Shown: piece after piece, positions 52,601 to 64,000 of the stretch
Layout of the letters: each line of letters starts with the position of its first letter
Numbering within the stretch: the first letter of the stretch is position 1
From: Balanoglossus misakiensis
Taxonomy: Eukaryota > Hemichordata
NCBI GenBank assembly: GCA_040954595.2
Contig: CM082580.2
Span: 14,384,001 to 14,448,000, forward strand
Reading direction: 5' to 3'
Length of the DNA: 64,000 nucleotides
Translations under genes and position numbers: made by a program
Notes under the pieces: model-generated
Database searches by the model: none
What the model saw: only the letters and a program-made list of their open reading frames with translations
Told to the model about the DNA's origin: nothing

Positions 52601-55600
52601 GTACATGGAACTCACACATGCTGCATACCAACATCAATTGTAAGTATGCAGAAGGGAATGTAGAAATGTTAATTTATGGCGCAGGGTGTATATGGAAGCA
52701 GAAGACGTTTTGGCTCCAAAAGGGTCGTACCCTGAAGGAAAAAAAGTTGTCTGATTGCTTGAAATGTAGAATCTTGAGAGACAGACAAACCCTAGCTTAC
52801 AGTTATACTGGTAGTATTTATCTGGTTTACTTTGTCTTTGCTTTGCCAATCTGAAGTTTGAATATCAATTTAATCCATTCTCCCACCCATTGTTGCACAA
52901 CTTCAAACATTTCTCAGAAAAGTTCCTTCAAGTGCCACCAATTGCATGTTACCATTTGCTTTAAACTGCAAGATTTGTGAACATAAATTTGTCAATACAG
53001 TTTTGTGATGCATGTCTTTCATCAATGTGTATTCACAGTTGCGGTCATCACCGGCCATGGAGCACTCAGTTGGCTGAGAAAGAAAGGAGAGATCCATCAG
53101 ACACACATTCATGTTAGTTTATCATTGATGTACACTACTATCTCACATGCTGATGTTGGTGATGTGATTCTCGTACCAGTGCACCTGAATTTTGGTGATG
53201 GTTCTGAACATCTGCAGTCGCTCCCACTGAAGGTAAGAGCTGCACAAAGGAATAAGACATTTTTACTTACAACAGGAACATATCACTGAACTCTGATAAA
53301 CTTGCAATTCCTAAAATTCCCAGTCTTTTAATTCTCAGACACCCAGCAGTGACAGTTATTACAACTTCATGAATTTTTGATGATCTGACGGGGAAGTGAC
53401 TTAGTAATTAGAGAAATTAGTCCAATTAGATGATCGTAATTGTCAACTCTTTTCTGTCTAATTAAAGTGACAAATTGTCCTTTTTTCACAGTGTGTAGCA
53501 ATATCCCATAATTGCTATTGATAACTTTAAAAATTCAGTAGTCGCAGCATGAGGAAAGTTTGCCTCAGTTGCTTGATGGTCTGGCTTTTTGCTGTGTGTT
53601 TCACTGCATGGGTTTATATCAGAAACCATTGTTTGTGTTTTTATGACAGCATTGTCACATTCACCCAAGGCCTTTCACCCCAGCCATGTGCCAAACTGTA
53701 ATATTAGATCCTCAAAACCTGAATTTTATGTGAGCCACCATATTTGTAAGTTTAGCTCAATCAATACACAATTGAAAAAATCGTGTTATACTTTTGGACC
53801 TGAGACTCCCTGCAGGTCTAAAATGCTTGGGGTAAACTTGGTATGAATGTGTGAAACACTTAGAAATCTTTCAAGCTGGGTTTTAACGAATGTATTTTGG
53901 TTCTTTATATGTAGCAATTCATGCATCTAAGCCCATACATTATTTTAATCCCTACACATTTAATGACTCTTTCAAATTCATTAATGACAATTTTAAAATT
54001 AGATTTTACTGCAACAGTTGATGGTGTCAGTGAACGTACTATTATAGGTAATACTGCTTGGAATGTAATTTGAAATGGCCATGCAATCAACATTGATTTA
54101 GAAAAGTACAGTCCATAAGACAAAGTTGAGAATTCCATGTTATATTGGGACATTGGTTTCAACACCAATTACCATGGTTGCAATAAAGAAACATGATCTG
54201 AAGTGTCGGTTCATTGGGGAACAACTTCAAATACCAAGCAGACATCAATGATGTCTCCATAAATCAAGACACAACAGTTGGCTATGCCAGAAATGGTTAT
54301 GGTTTGACCGCACAACTTGCCAGATTGCATGAACACATATGGCATACACTGATGCAGTATCCGATGAAAAAATCCACCTGTCATTTGTACCAGTGGTTTC
54401 TCCCTAATGCCTTTATGTGAGCTTTGTGGCTCGTTATAAAAATACCAACATAATTCAGTGTAATTTTATCAAATTGGAGATCAGCATCTGGGGCAGACAG
54501 CTGTAATGTGTCAATCAAAAAATAATTCTGTGAATTTCTTAATTAGATTTGCAGTTCGTTTTATCATTTTTGAGTTTCTTTGAGAATAAAATTGGCTTCT
54601 TATTAGAAATGAGATGGTTTTGTATCCCTTTATAACATGTAGTTCAATATAGCTTTTCTGTCACAGTTTAAATATCAAAACAAATAGTACTAGTAAACAT
54701 ACAATTGGCTTTATGTTTCCCTTGTGGTGAACTCTCGAATAGCTGTGACCCACGTTACAGATATCTGCAGTGTTTACTGAGTTTCACTCTGTTTTAATGT
54801 TTCAAGTACGATCTTGTTACTCAAACCTGCGGGTGCAGCAATTTACACTTTTTAGAATGCGTTGCAATAACCTTGTTTTTTGTGTAAACCAAAAATAGGC
54901 ATAAGTTATCTTGTTTCAGATAGTGTGTTGTGAGAAAACTGACCTGGTAAATGCATCAAATATGTAAAATAAGCATCAAAACATTTTTTCTAAAATTTGT
55001 GTGCACCGCACAGTGTTTTAGTGTTAAAGAGTATCTAATGAGAAAAATATTTCCATATTTAAAGATCTTGTTTGGTGAAAATGAAATGTATTGTTGAAGT
55101 TCTTAGGCAGGTTTGCTTTTGTTGTGTCGTGCTGTATTTTGTCTCCAGACAAGAGAGTTCAGTCGTAGTGTGACATTCTGAAGATTGTTTTAGGAAATGC
55201 CTCACAGATTTGAAAACACCATACACGCGTGAGAGATTAAGAGGTATGGAAATTGACAACATCAGATATCAACTTTTCAAAAAGTTGACTTGATATCTGT
55301 TTGCAGAAAAAGATAGTGAATTTCTGCTACATTTATTTCAGGTTGAAGGGATTTCAGCCAAAGAGAATTACATTTATCTCACTGGGGAAGCTGTTCATCA
55401 ATACAAGTTTTTGAGTGCCAAGGATTCCTATGTGGTTTCATTGCAAGTGTGCTGTAGAGATTCCTCTGTGAATGGTGGCACTGGAGAAGCAAGGTATGTA
55501 ATCCTCACCCCTCACACACAAACACCTCGCCCTCACCTAGACTAAAATCAACCAGCACAGAATCTGTAATATTACACACCCACAATTCCAGTGGTTGTAA

Positions 55601-55610
55601 TTTTGAGTTC

Positions 55611-55647
<37 letters not shown>

Positions 55648-58600
55648 GAGAGAATGAGTGAGTGAGTGAGTGAGTGAGTGAGTGAGTGAGTGAGTGAGTG
55701 AGAGAGAGAATGAGTGAGTGAGAGAGAGAATGAGTGAGTGAGAGAGAGAGAGAGAGAGATCTTAGATGGAGATAGAGATCAGAGAGAGTACGGTATGTAA
55801 TTACAGTCTTACACAATTTGGTTATGTCAATTGAGAGCAATAATGTGGTTTCAGTAAACGATGCCCTGGGGGGATCGAGCTGACAGCTTAATTGCTACTT
55901 TATAGTTTGCAGTTGTGGTGTACAACCTAATGAGGATGTAAGCAACAGCTAGCTTGCTTCAGACTTCTGCTTATGTCAGAAGTCAACATCCTCACAGTTG
56001 TTCAGGCCACAGTTGTTCACTATAAAATTGTAATGAATCAGTTAAAATTATAGTTAAAATTGTATTGCATATTCAATAAATTGACTTTGACAGATGTCTG
56101 AAAGATATCAATGTAATATGGAAAATGTGGTAATGCAAATTTTTATTCTGGTTTTGGGTTTCAGCTGCGATGAATTCTAAATTTGAAAATAGAGATGTTT
56201 TTCCACCATAGAAAAATAATATTACACACTGTAATCAAGCTATAATTAATACGAAAACTGAAGAAAGTATGATTCATTCTCTGTTATAATTACTGGTATG
56301 AAAGTTTATGAAAGTCATAATCAGATTTGTCAAAAAATAGTGAATGACATTATGGTCCCCAAAAAGACTCTCATATTAAATTGTTGTCTGGATAATTCAA
56401 TGGCTGCAAATTTAGTCCAACATTCTAAGGGTAAAAAGGTCATGTAAATCAGTGATGTAACTTTCAAGAGAAATGTATATGAAAGTAGTAACAGCTGTCC
56501 TGACATCCCACCCTCAAGGAAACCCTGAAATCATCCATGGGACATTACTTTTACAATCACACATAAAGTTTAAGTGTGTTTAGTCACAGTACCTTTAAGT
56601 CTGTAATATGATCAGCACATCTCCAAACAGATCCTGTCAGTGCGTGGCCGAGTGTACAAACTCGATTTGAATCCAAAGTAATAGTAGAAATAAACCACTA
56701 TCAACAGTCGTCCATATCAGGATTTGCGTTTATTTTCTTTACTGAGGGTAGTTTGTCTAAATGGGTTATTCTATTCCTCACACACATGCACACTTGTGAA
56801 AATGTTTGGTGTGTGCAGTGTTTCTTCAACTTCTTGTCATCTTGCTTGTTTAGTTTGTGGGATGGTTATGATCAACCAGATGAAATGTAGGCCATGGTAT
56901 TGAGAATAATCATGGGTTATGAAAAAAGTTATCATGGCTATTTGGTATGGTACCAGTATAAATGTATATAAATGTGTCACAGATTTTGTACCATGTCTTT
57001 TTGTGAATATATAACATCGTGTAATCCACATGACGAAGTATGAGCTGCTCTCAGTGATGTCCGGAGAACCAACCCTGGCTAATCTCACATGCATTCAAAG
57101 TGGAACAGGAAGTCATGCTTCTGTTAACTCTGTCTCTGGAGGGATGCACAGTGAAAGATGACAATGAGTAGGTTGGTAGGTTTATATAGGCAAGCTGAGA
57201 ATTAACCTTACCGGGTGACAATTAGTTCAAAACAAACCAACCTCTTCTCCATCAGAGGTATAATATCTCTGTTTATTTTCTATTTTTATCAACAGTTTAC
57301 ACTTGAACACCACAGTGGGCATATCCAGCTCTGGTTCACCAATACCACCTCCTATGCCAGTGGTCCATCTCTACCAGGCATCTCAATTGCAGACTTTTAC
57401 AGTGAATGCTTTGTCAATAGATGGTAAGTCAAACACTGCTGAAACTTCTATTTGCATGCTGCTACAAATTAGCTCAATGTGAAACATGTTCCTACTATGC
57501 AAGTTTTGTTGGTCTTTTGCTTTGTTTATCATGGTGTTTTTTCCAAGTGTACTTGCACACATTCAAATGCCAGTACTTTTCCATGAAATTTTCCAATTTG
57601 GATCTCTGAAATGTTGTGAATGTCCTCCTAACTAGGCCACCCACTACTCTACAAACTGGGACATGCCAGGCACACAGAAAAGATGGATTCGCACCTTCCA
57701 GCTGATTCCACAAAAGTTGACAGCCGTTCTGGTGAGATATCTATCCAAACCAATCAAGTTGCAGTTGGAGTTTGGAATTTGCCAGTGCTAATAGAAGATG
57801 TTGTGACAGGCATACAGGTTAGGTTTCTTTAACTCTTTTAATGTCTGCTAGCAGTTTCTTCTCTTTTCAAATTTCTAAGAAAATTAAAAATATAGGCAAA
57901 GCTTCCTGCCTCAATATATATTTTCATGTCACAGTTACTGCATTAGACCTAGGCCTTTTCAAAAGAAACCCACTTTTTTCCCTATTCTGCACTCAAGAAT
58001 TTAACAAAAACCTGAAAATTTTTGAAAATCAGCCCCCGAGGTATATTCCAGCTATTAAATCAATCTCTTTCAAGTTAAAGTTTGTCAGCTGTTTTTATTG
58101 TGAATGACACATGAACGGAGTACAAATTCAGTTCAGTGTGATCATAGACCATTGGGTGAATATGGTGAGTGGATGTTTACACAGTGGCAAGGATGCCAAA
58201 ACAAGGGCTCAGAGTTGTTTGAAGAAATGTAAACATTCAATCTAATGTTCTGTATGACTCAGTGACATTTGCAGAGTTCAAGCACAGCAGAAAAAAACAA
58301 TAACAATTCAAAAAGTGCCACATCTGCTATGTCTCTTTCATCAACTTTATGATGCAAAGATATGTTGATCAAATGACAATAATTCCTGCAGGAAAATGGT
58401 GTAATAGAGTTGAGCATAGAAACTCGAAAGATAACAAATGTTTGGGAATAACTAGTGATTTGCTCCATCAAGGCATAAAATAAATATTGTGTGGAAAACT
58501 ATTTATTGTTATTTTCATCATCGTTCATCCACATAAACTGTGAGTGAAACAAAACATTGCTTGTCAACACCTAGACTTCAAACATAAAATTTTCGATTGA

Positions 58601-61600
58601 GAGTTTACTCACTACTTCTGATGTTGTGCCCAGAAATAATGCGAGAGAAGGGAGGGGAGGAGGGAGAAAAATAAAGACAGGGAGAATATATGTATGTGTG
58701 GTGGATGTAGGTGTCTGGCATCAAGCAGTGAGTCATTCAGGTGGTATGTTGCAGAGTGATTTGAAACTTGCTGAATGTAATTGAGTTGTGCAACTGCTGT
58801 GCTGTTGAGTATTGTTTTCACTGAAAATAGACAAGTCCAGAACTAAAGTATACAAGAAAATCATCAATCTGTCAGAAAAAGTTTACAACTTTACTCTAGC
58901 TACTTGTATTACTGCCACTGGAGTGTTTGAAAATCTCCAGGCGTACAATTGAACTGAAATCCATGGCTAGATGAGAACCTCGTCTGCTTGTCAATGTACC
59001 GGTATTGTTTTTACCTGTAGTGAGTGGTGGCAAAATATCACTATACACACAAGATGCTTGCATGCCATATTTAATCCAAATGCAGATGCTTAAATTTCCC
59101 TTTTAACTTCACCTTAAAGTGTTGCTGCAAATGATTGATGTCCTTCTCTTTCGAACATTTGCAAAATGATGGCATTTTAGTGTGTAGTTCATTACAAATC
59201 ACAACTTGAAGATGTGAGATGTCCCTAATCTAAACTACCAAACTAATACAAGCAACAAGCTTGTAAAGTAAATTGGACTTTACAAGTGGGATATTATCAA
59301 TTAATTGAGTGGCATTTCAGTACTTTGTATTGAATATCAGAAAAACAGCTTAATATTAGACTTTTAATGAAGGACATCGCTGAGCAATATCCCAGGGCTG
59401 TGTGTCTGTTCGCCTCAAGTTAATGTACTTTTGGAGCCGACATGCACGCACTGCCCTGTGGCTATTGCACTATCTCCATAGTTACTGTCTACGGTACATC
59501 CTATTAAAATCTAATTTAAATATAGGTTTGGTAATTTTGTTTCTGTTTTAGAACAGTACTTCAAAATCACTTCCATGTCTCACCACTTGTTTATGAGATC
59601 TTTAAAAACTCATTAAATGCATGTTAATTTGTCTTCAACTATGTGGTGTCACATATTTATTCAACTGGCCCTGATAACCATTCAAGTCTTGGTACATTTT
59701 GTACATATTTCAATTGGGATTTTCTTCATTCAAGTTGTCATGTTGCTTACTTCTCACTTTCAGCTTGTTACAGGTCCATTGGTGCAATGATGCAAGTTTC
59801 AAAGTTTCAATTCCCAATAAAAAAAACTTAATAATAATCTGGCATATAATCGTTTGCAGTGATATGAAACAAACCAGTCTGTGCTTTAGCTATCAGTTTG
59901 AAGAGATCAGAAAGTTTTTTTCTTCAAAACTGTGTGCATTAGATAAATTGAATGTGTTGCCTCCAAAACCAAAATCTATCGCTTTTTTATATTTTTAGTC
60001 TACAATGGAAGTTATGCTGCACATCCATGCAACAGAAAATGGTAAAAACCAGCCCATGTTTGAGCCAACCAGTCCTTATCAGATTCGGGAACATGATGCT
60101 TGCATTGGAGAGCACTTCCAACTTGATATGGAGATTCTGACTGATAGCAAAGATGGGCTTTCTGTTGTTCCTCTCATTTCACTTCCAGATGAACTGCAGA
60201 TTAGAACATCACCAAATACTGCCTCAGATAATGGTAATATACATTTATCAGAGTTACAGATTAAAAATCAACATTTATCAATAAATTATGTAATATTGTC
60301 ATGAGACTACAAGACATGAAAAACGACTCCTAGAAATATATTTCTATATACTTGACAGAAAACATCAAGATTCACATAATCTTTTATTGCTTCTTGTTTT
60401 CAGTCACCATCACATCTCTGACATGGCAACCAAAATCAGCTGATCACTACAGCACGTGTCTGGCAGCAGTGGATGCTGCTGAGATGTACTCCGTTCCGTG
60501 GTGTGTCTTCATCAATGTACAAACCACATGTGAGGGAAAGGTTAGTGAAGGTCATGTCAGGCCAGACTGCTGTGTTACTCAGTCTCATGTCTCTCTCCCG
60601 TACGCGCAGTTTGCATCTGCATCTGAGATACAATCGATGGGCGGGTTTCAAAGTGACACATGCGCTGACTAAAAACAAATCTTATTTTGTCATGTGTTTT
60701 TAGGTAGGCTTCAAACAGACAAAATCCCAGCTACCATTCCCACTTTGTCTCTGTGGGCAAGCTTGGTCTCAAGTGTAATTTTCCTTTGGGAATTAATGAG
60801 CAATAAAATGTTAAAGATATCAAAGAAAGAAGAAAAAGAAAATTGCATTATTGTATGCTTTTGAAAGGAACAGAAATAAACATGTTCTTTTTTGGGGCCT
60901 AAATGCTATGAAAGTGTTTCTTATAACAGTTATTTCAAATGTCATGAGTGTGTGTATGTTTAAGTAGAGATTTATGTGAGTTAGACTTGTAGGAAGTGAT
61001 AGAGCCATTGATAAACCTGCCTTGGGTTCTGACTGATTGTTGTTTCATTGTCTCTTTTCAGGCACCAGCGATTGACTTGAATGGCCCCGCATCAACTGGT
61101 AGTAATTACCAGGCCATGTACACTCCTGGGAAAGTCCATGCTGTGCCCATTACCAGTGTCTCAGTCGCCATAGAGACAGGCGCAAACTTACAACACATGT
61201 CTGTTGCACTGGGCGGTATCAGAGACACAGGGAATGAAATATTGGTGATGTCTCCAGATTGTTACCTAGACAGGAAGTTGAATTACCACCAGAATGATGA
61301 ATTCAGTGTTTTGTTCTGGGAAGGGGAAGACCGGGGTGGGGCGTACATCAAAGCTTTGTCATGCCTGAGATACGTCCACACTTTGAGACAACCGACTGCT
61401 GGGAAAAGATTTGTCCTAATTACAGTGAAGAGCACGCATGGATTGAGTTCAAGGGCAGTGACAGAGATTGATGTCCTGGACTCGCAAGCCAGTCTGGTAT
61501 CATCTGGATGTCACGTTGACACCCCAGCTGGTCATCCCGTTAGCCTCTTCACAAACAATGAAATGATTTCTTCATTGCTTCCAGGGAGTGCGGGTGTGGT

Positions 61601-64000
61601 GAACATGACTCTGACTTTGATGAACGTAGTAGATGGAGAAGATGAAATGTTTCAATTTATTCCAGAAACTGAGTTTGAGGATTTAAGTGTTGAATTTAGG
61701 GGCAAAAACCACCAGATTGTCCTGGCTGGTTCTGTCCCTTTCAAAGTTTACACTAGTATCCTAAAGCAACTCCAGTATTTGAATAAAGCTGAAGACCCAA
61801 TTGAACAAGAAGTGCGTTTCCTATCCATTGAAATGCACACAGCTGATCAGCAAGTCTATGAAAATAGCAAAGTATGTGAGATTCGAGTGCAACCACTGGC
61901 TAGAAGATTTGTCCGGAGTGTAAACAGTGTAACTGTGACCTTCACAGAAGAGAATGGCCCAGTCTCCATCCCAGTGGAAGACCTTGGCATTCTGGAAGGC
62001 TATAACACAAGTATGCCAACATCTATTGAAGTCTCCCTACGCAATCGCCCTGATGCCGACCAGGAAATTCTTGCTGTGCATGATGTCCAAGAAGAGCAAA
62101 CATTCGACGTAGGTGGACGTCAGATAAAAGCAGTGGTCACCTACACTCCACTGGTTGATTTGACTGATGGTCTTCTAAACATATCAGGATTAGAAACGGT
62201 TGAGGAGTTTGATGCAGTGTTGAAAACATTGACGTATGACAACCTGAACACCGAGCCCAACAGTGACACACGTGTCATAACTATACAGGTCAATGATGGA
62301 GTTTCTTACAGTGCAGTCAAGACTGTCTATGTTGATTTTGAAATGGTCAATGATTCACCCTACTTCAATTCCAATGAGAGACCAAAACCTAGTACCCTGG
62401 AAGATGCTGGTCCAGCTACTCAAGTACCAATGACAACATTACAGTTAGCGGGTAAGTGTCTTTGCTATTAAACAATCTTTTTTTCTTCAATACCATTTCC
62501 TACAGTGTGGTTATTCCATTTGTTTGTTCTTATTTGTAAGACACATCCATCCATTCATAGGATAATGGAACCAAAAGCTTTGATATATAAATTAGACATT
62601 TTACTAACTAAAGTTAAACATTGTTGACTAAATCCTCTTTCCCTGAGAAAGACTGTTGTATCATCATCCCTTTTGTTTAAAACTGCCCATCTGGTTTCAG
62701 CTCTGGTTAAATCAAGATTAACATAAAAAGTTAAAATAAAAGAAAGAAATCAGGTTGTTGCATAAACAGGATCTGTTTCCTCAGTTGACGGTATTTTGTG
62801 AAACAAAGCAAAGCAAAGAATGCTTAGTTTATCTCGCTTTGTTGCGTCTTTCTGTGTCTTTATAGTACCATTGATCCAAAGCAGATTGCTGTTTATACTA
62901 AACTCCTGAAGCTGTCCCGGCCTGAGTCTGGAAAGATGTTTAGGGAGAGAGCAAAGGTACCATCAGAAAGTCATTGAGCTGAAGCCACAGCATCACAACC
63001 CTTGGTCTGCTCAATCACACACTAAATAGTTTACATTTCAGCTGATTAGTTGAGCTTTCTGATGGGAAACCTTGGATGGTAATCATTCACACAGCAATAA
63101 ATCTTCCTGGTGTCACTCCCCTCAGAAGCAAATGTTAATGACTTTACCATTCATACCTACCTCAGTAATGGTTTTTTAAGTGGCATCAGTGTCACTGTGA
63201 CACTTTAATGCCTGGGATCCTGTTTTGGAAATAAACTTGTCCTGCATACTTGGGATATATGGGTGAAGTTTATCACTATTATTAATATTTTTGACATTCT
63301 TACAACTTTCACTGACACTTTCACATGGCTAGCTAATGGAAATGTCGGTTACCTGCCCGTCTGACTGCATGTACCGTACATAAATGTTATACACACAAAT
63401 TGACTAGCCTCTAGTGGTATGCAGAAGTGACAACCTAGATTATTCAATGCCATAACATTTAAGATAACTGGGTGCCCTTCTTGAAGGCTATGATAGTCAG
63501 TGATAAATACATATAAACATCAGTTGAAATTTAGTTTGTGGCATACTTGATCTTTGTGTGGAATGAAGATCAACACAGAAATAAATCTCAATAAAGAAAA
63601 GGAAGATCGGAATCTTTCCAAATAAATAAAACCCCAGTCAAGACTTTCATTTTTTTCAGCGCACTTTCTGTTTTCAAAGTAATCGTAAAACTGTTCCTAT
63701 TTCTGAAACATGTTTAATGAATAGTATGACTTTTGTACTTAGAGAGCAAAGTTCTTCGTCCATTCATTCTCACGGTGGTATGGGTTTCCAGAGTCCTAGA
63801 ATGTTATTTATAGCCTAGTTGTAACATGTAATTGTGGTGTTGTTACTGCTATAAATCTGACCGCCTGACCTTGTATTTCCTGTGCTACAGCCACATCAAC
63901 AGAGTACGTGGATATTGTGCATCAACGCCCACTTAAAAAGGGCGGACTCTGTCACACTCAGAGGAGTCAACGAAACCCATATCATCTAGGCCAGTTGTGG
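49609..64000 (+). CDS. Secreted or cell-surface adhesion protein with PKD-like and IDLNG-type cadherin-like repeats (5' part, runs off window)
   Basis: Exons are 49609-50023, 53039-53232, 55342-55493, 57296-57423, 57636-57817, 59999-60233, 60404-60540 and 61062-62451, with a possible ninth from 63891 to the window end. Phases agree throughout, giving about 944 residues so far. Residues 1-25 (MANVWTCVFFVVCVIAVLAT) are a signal peptide. 26-138 are charged, low-complexity linker. 139-255 look PKD-like (NFGDG...; Y.VSLQVCCRD). About 265-365 form a beta-rich putative-Ig-like module (FTVNALSIDGHPLLYKLG...; VWNLPVLIEDV). 370-480 form a second module with TSLTWQP and CLAAVDAAEM. The 1390-nt exon 8 encodes at least three repeats: APAIDLNG...GNEILVM; the DEMFQF...LQYLN unit; and FTEENGPVSI...DQEIL...YDNLNTEP...VNDG. 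The overall architecture resembles large extracellular adhesion proteins. The exact family was not recognised. Confidence 0.8.
50024..53038. other. Intron 1 of the adhesion gene
   Basis: A 3-kb intron with a short (GT)n-rich stretch at about 50320-50365 (GTGTGCGTGTATACGTACG and following). No additional exon with compatible phase was recognised. Confidence 0.6.
53233..55341. other. Intron 2 of the adhesion gene
   Basis: A 2.1-kb AT-rich intron between two phase-0 borders. Short open frames here have no splice or composition support. Confidence 0.6.
55611..55759. repeat. (GA)n / (GAGT)n microsatellite in intron 3
   Basis: A compound simple repeat of AGAG dinucleotide runs and GAGT tetranucleotide runs. 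It produces a spurious Leu/Ser/Thr/His-rich open frame on the minus strand. Confidence 0.95.
57818..59998. other. Intron 5 of the adhesion gene
   Basis: A 2.2-kb intron. It contains a purine-rich run at about 58640-58690 (GGGAGGGGAGGAGGGAG). Nothing else is supported. Confidence 0.6.
62452..63890. other. Probable intron 8 of the adhesion gene
   Basis: It begins with a strong donor (GCGG/GTAAGT) and may end at GTGCTACAG (63890). No gene or notable repeat is seen between them. Confidence 0.5.
63891..64000 (+). CDS. Possible ninth exon of the adhesion gene (cut by window end)
   Basis: After TTTCCTGTGCTACAG the frame required by the phase-1 donor at 62451 stays open for the remaining 36 codons (ATSTEYVDIVHQRPLKKGG, then LCHTQRSQ). 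The open frame is short and the residues do not clearly continue the cadherin-like repeat begun by ERPKPSTLEDAGP, so this may be chance. Confidence 0.35.

Noticed and set aside
55505-55840. Leu/Ser/Thr/His repeat frame on the minus strand
   Set aside because: It is the translation of a (GA)n/(GAGT)n microsatellite in an intron of the adhesion gene.
61062-62451. Calsyntenin identity for the cadherin-like exon
   Set aside because: Calsyntenins share short Y.N...P...R-type patterns, but the repeated IDLNG, FTEENGP and VNDG units and the upstream PKD/Ig-like modules do not match calsyntenin layout.

Overview
The window is nuclear DNA of a multicellular animal. Three genes can be assembled from spliced exons with GT-AG introns (one GC-AG), introns reach about 3 kb, and nearly half of the sequence is tandem satellite. 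The gene set (a proline iminopeptidase, an ankyrin-repeat membrane protein and a secreted protein with IDLNG-type cadherin-like repeats) fits a marine invertebrate such as a non-vertebrate deuterostome. The species cannot be fixed from this sequence.

Layout. 1-27320 is one huge array of an 87-bp AT-rich satellite, about 314 copies. It is split into four orientation domains (-, +, -, +) by three inversion junctions, two of which are identical. Inside the domains there are higher-order duplications of 7, 28 and 41 monomers. 27321-31140 holds three diverged relatives with 88-, 87- and 86-bp units. All families keep a box reading GGGTTATAGCTCA or its reverse complement, or a shortened form of it. 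The very long reading frames in the array exist because 87 is divisible by 3. They are not genes.

31141-35340 is a transition zone. It holds repeated, partly decayed exon-like pieces on the minus strand of a gene I do not recognise, an array of about seven 129-bp repeats, and at 35129-35340 a CpG-rich candidate first exon with a perfect GTCACGTGAC palindrome. Three relict satellite monomers follow at 35472-35734.

36595-46295 is a head-to-head gene pair with about 0.6 kb between the start codons. On the minus strand is a complete seven-exon proline iminopeptidase (374 codons, full catalytic triad). On the plus strand is a nine-exon, 316-residue membrane-anchored ankyrin-repeat protein. A CACGTG E-box lies 29 bp upstream of the iminopeptidase start codon.

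49609-64000 is the 5' part of a long plus-strand gene that runs off the window. It encodes a signal peptide, a charged linker, PKD-like and putative-Ig-like modules, then a single 1.39-kb exon with tandem cadherin-like repeats. It is probably a secreted or cell-surface adhesion protein. No functional link between the three genes is visible beyond the shared promoter region of the pair.
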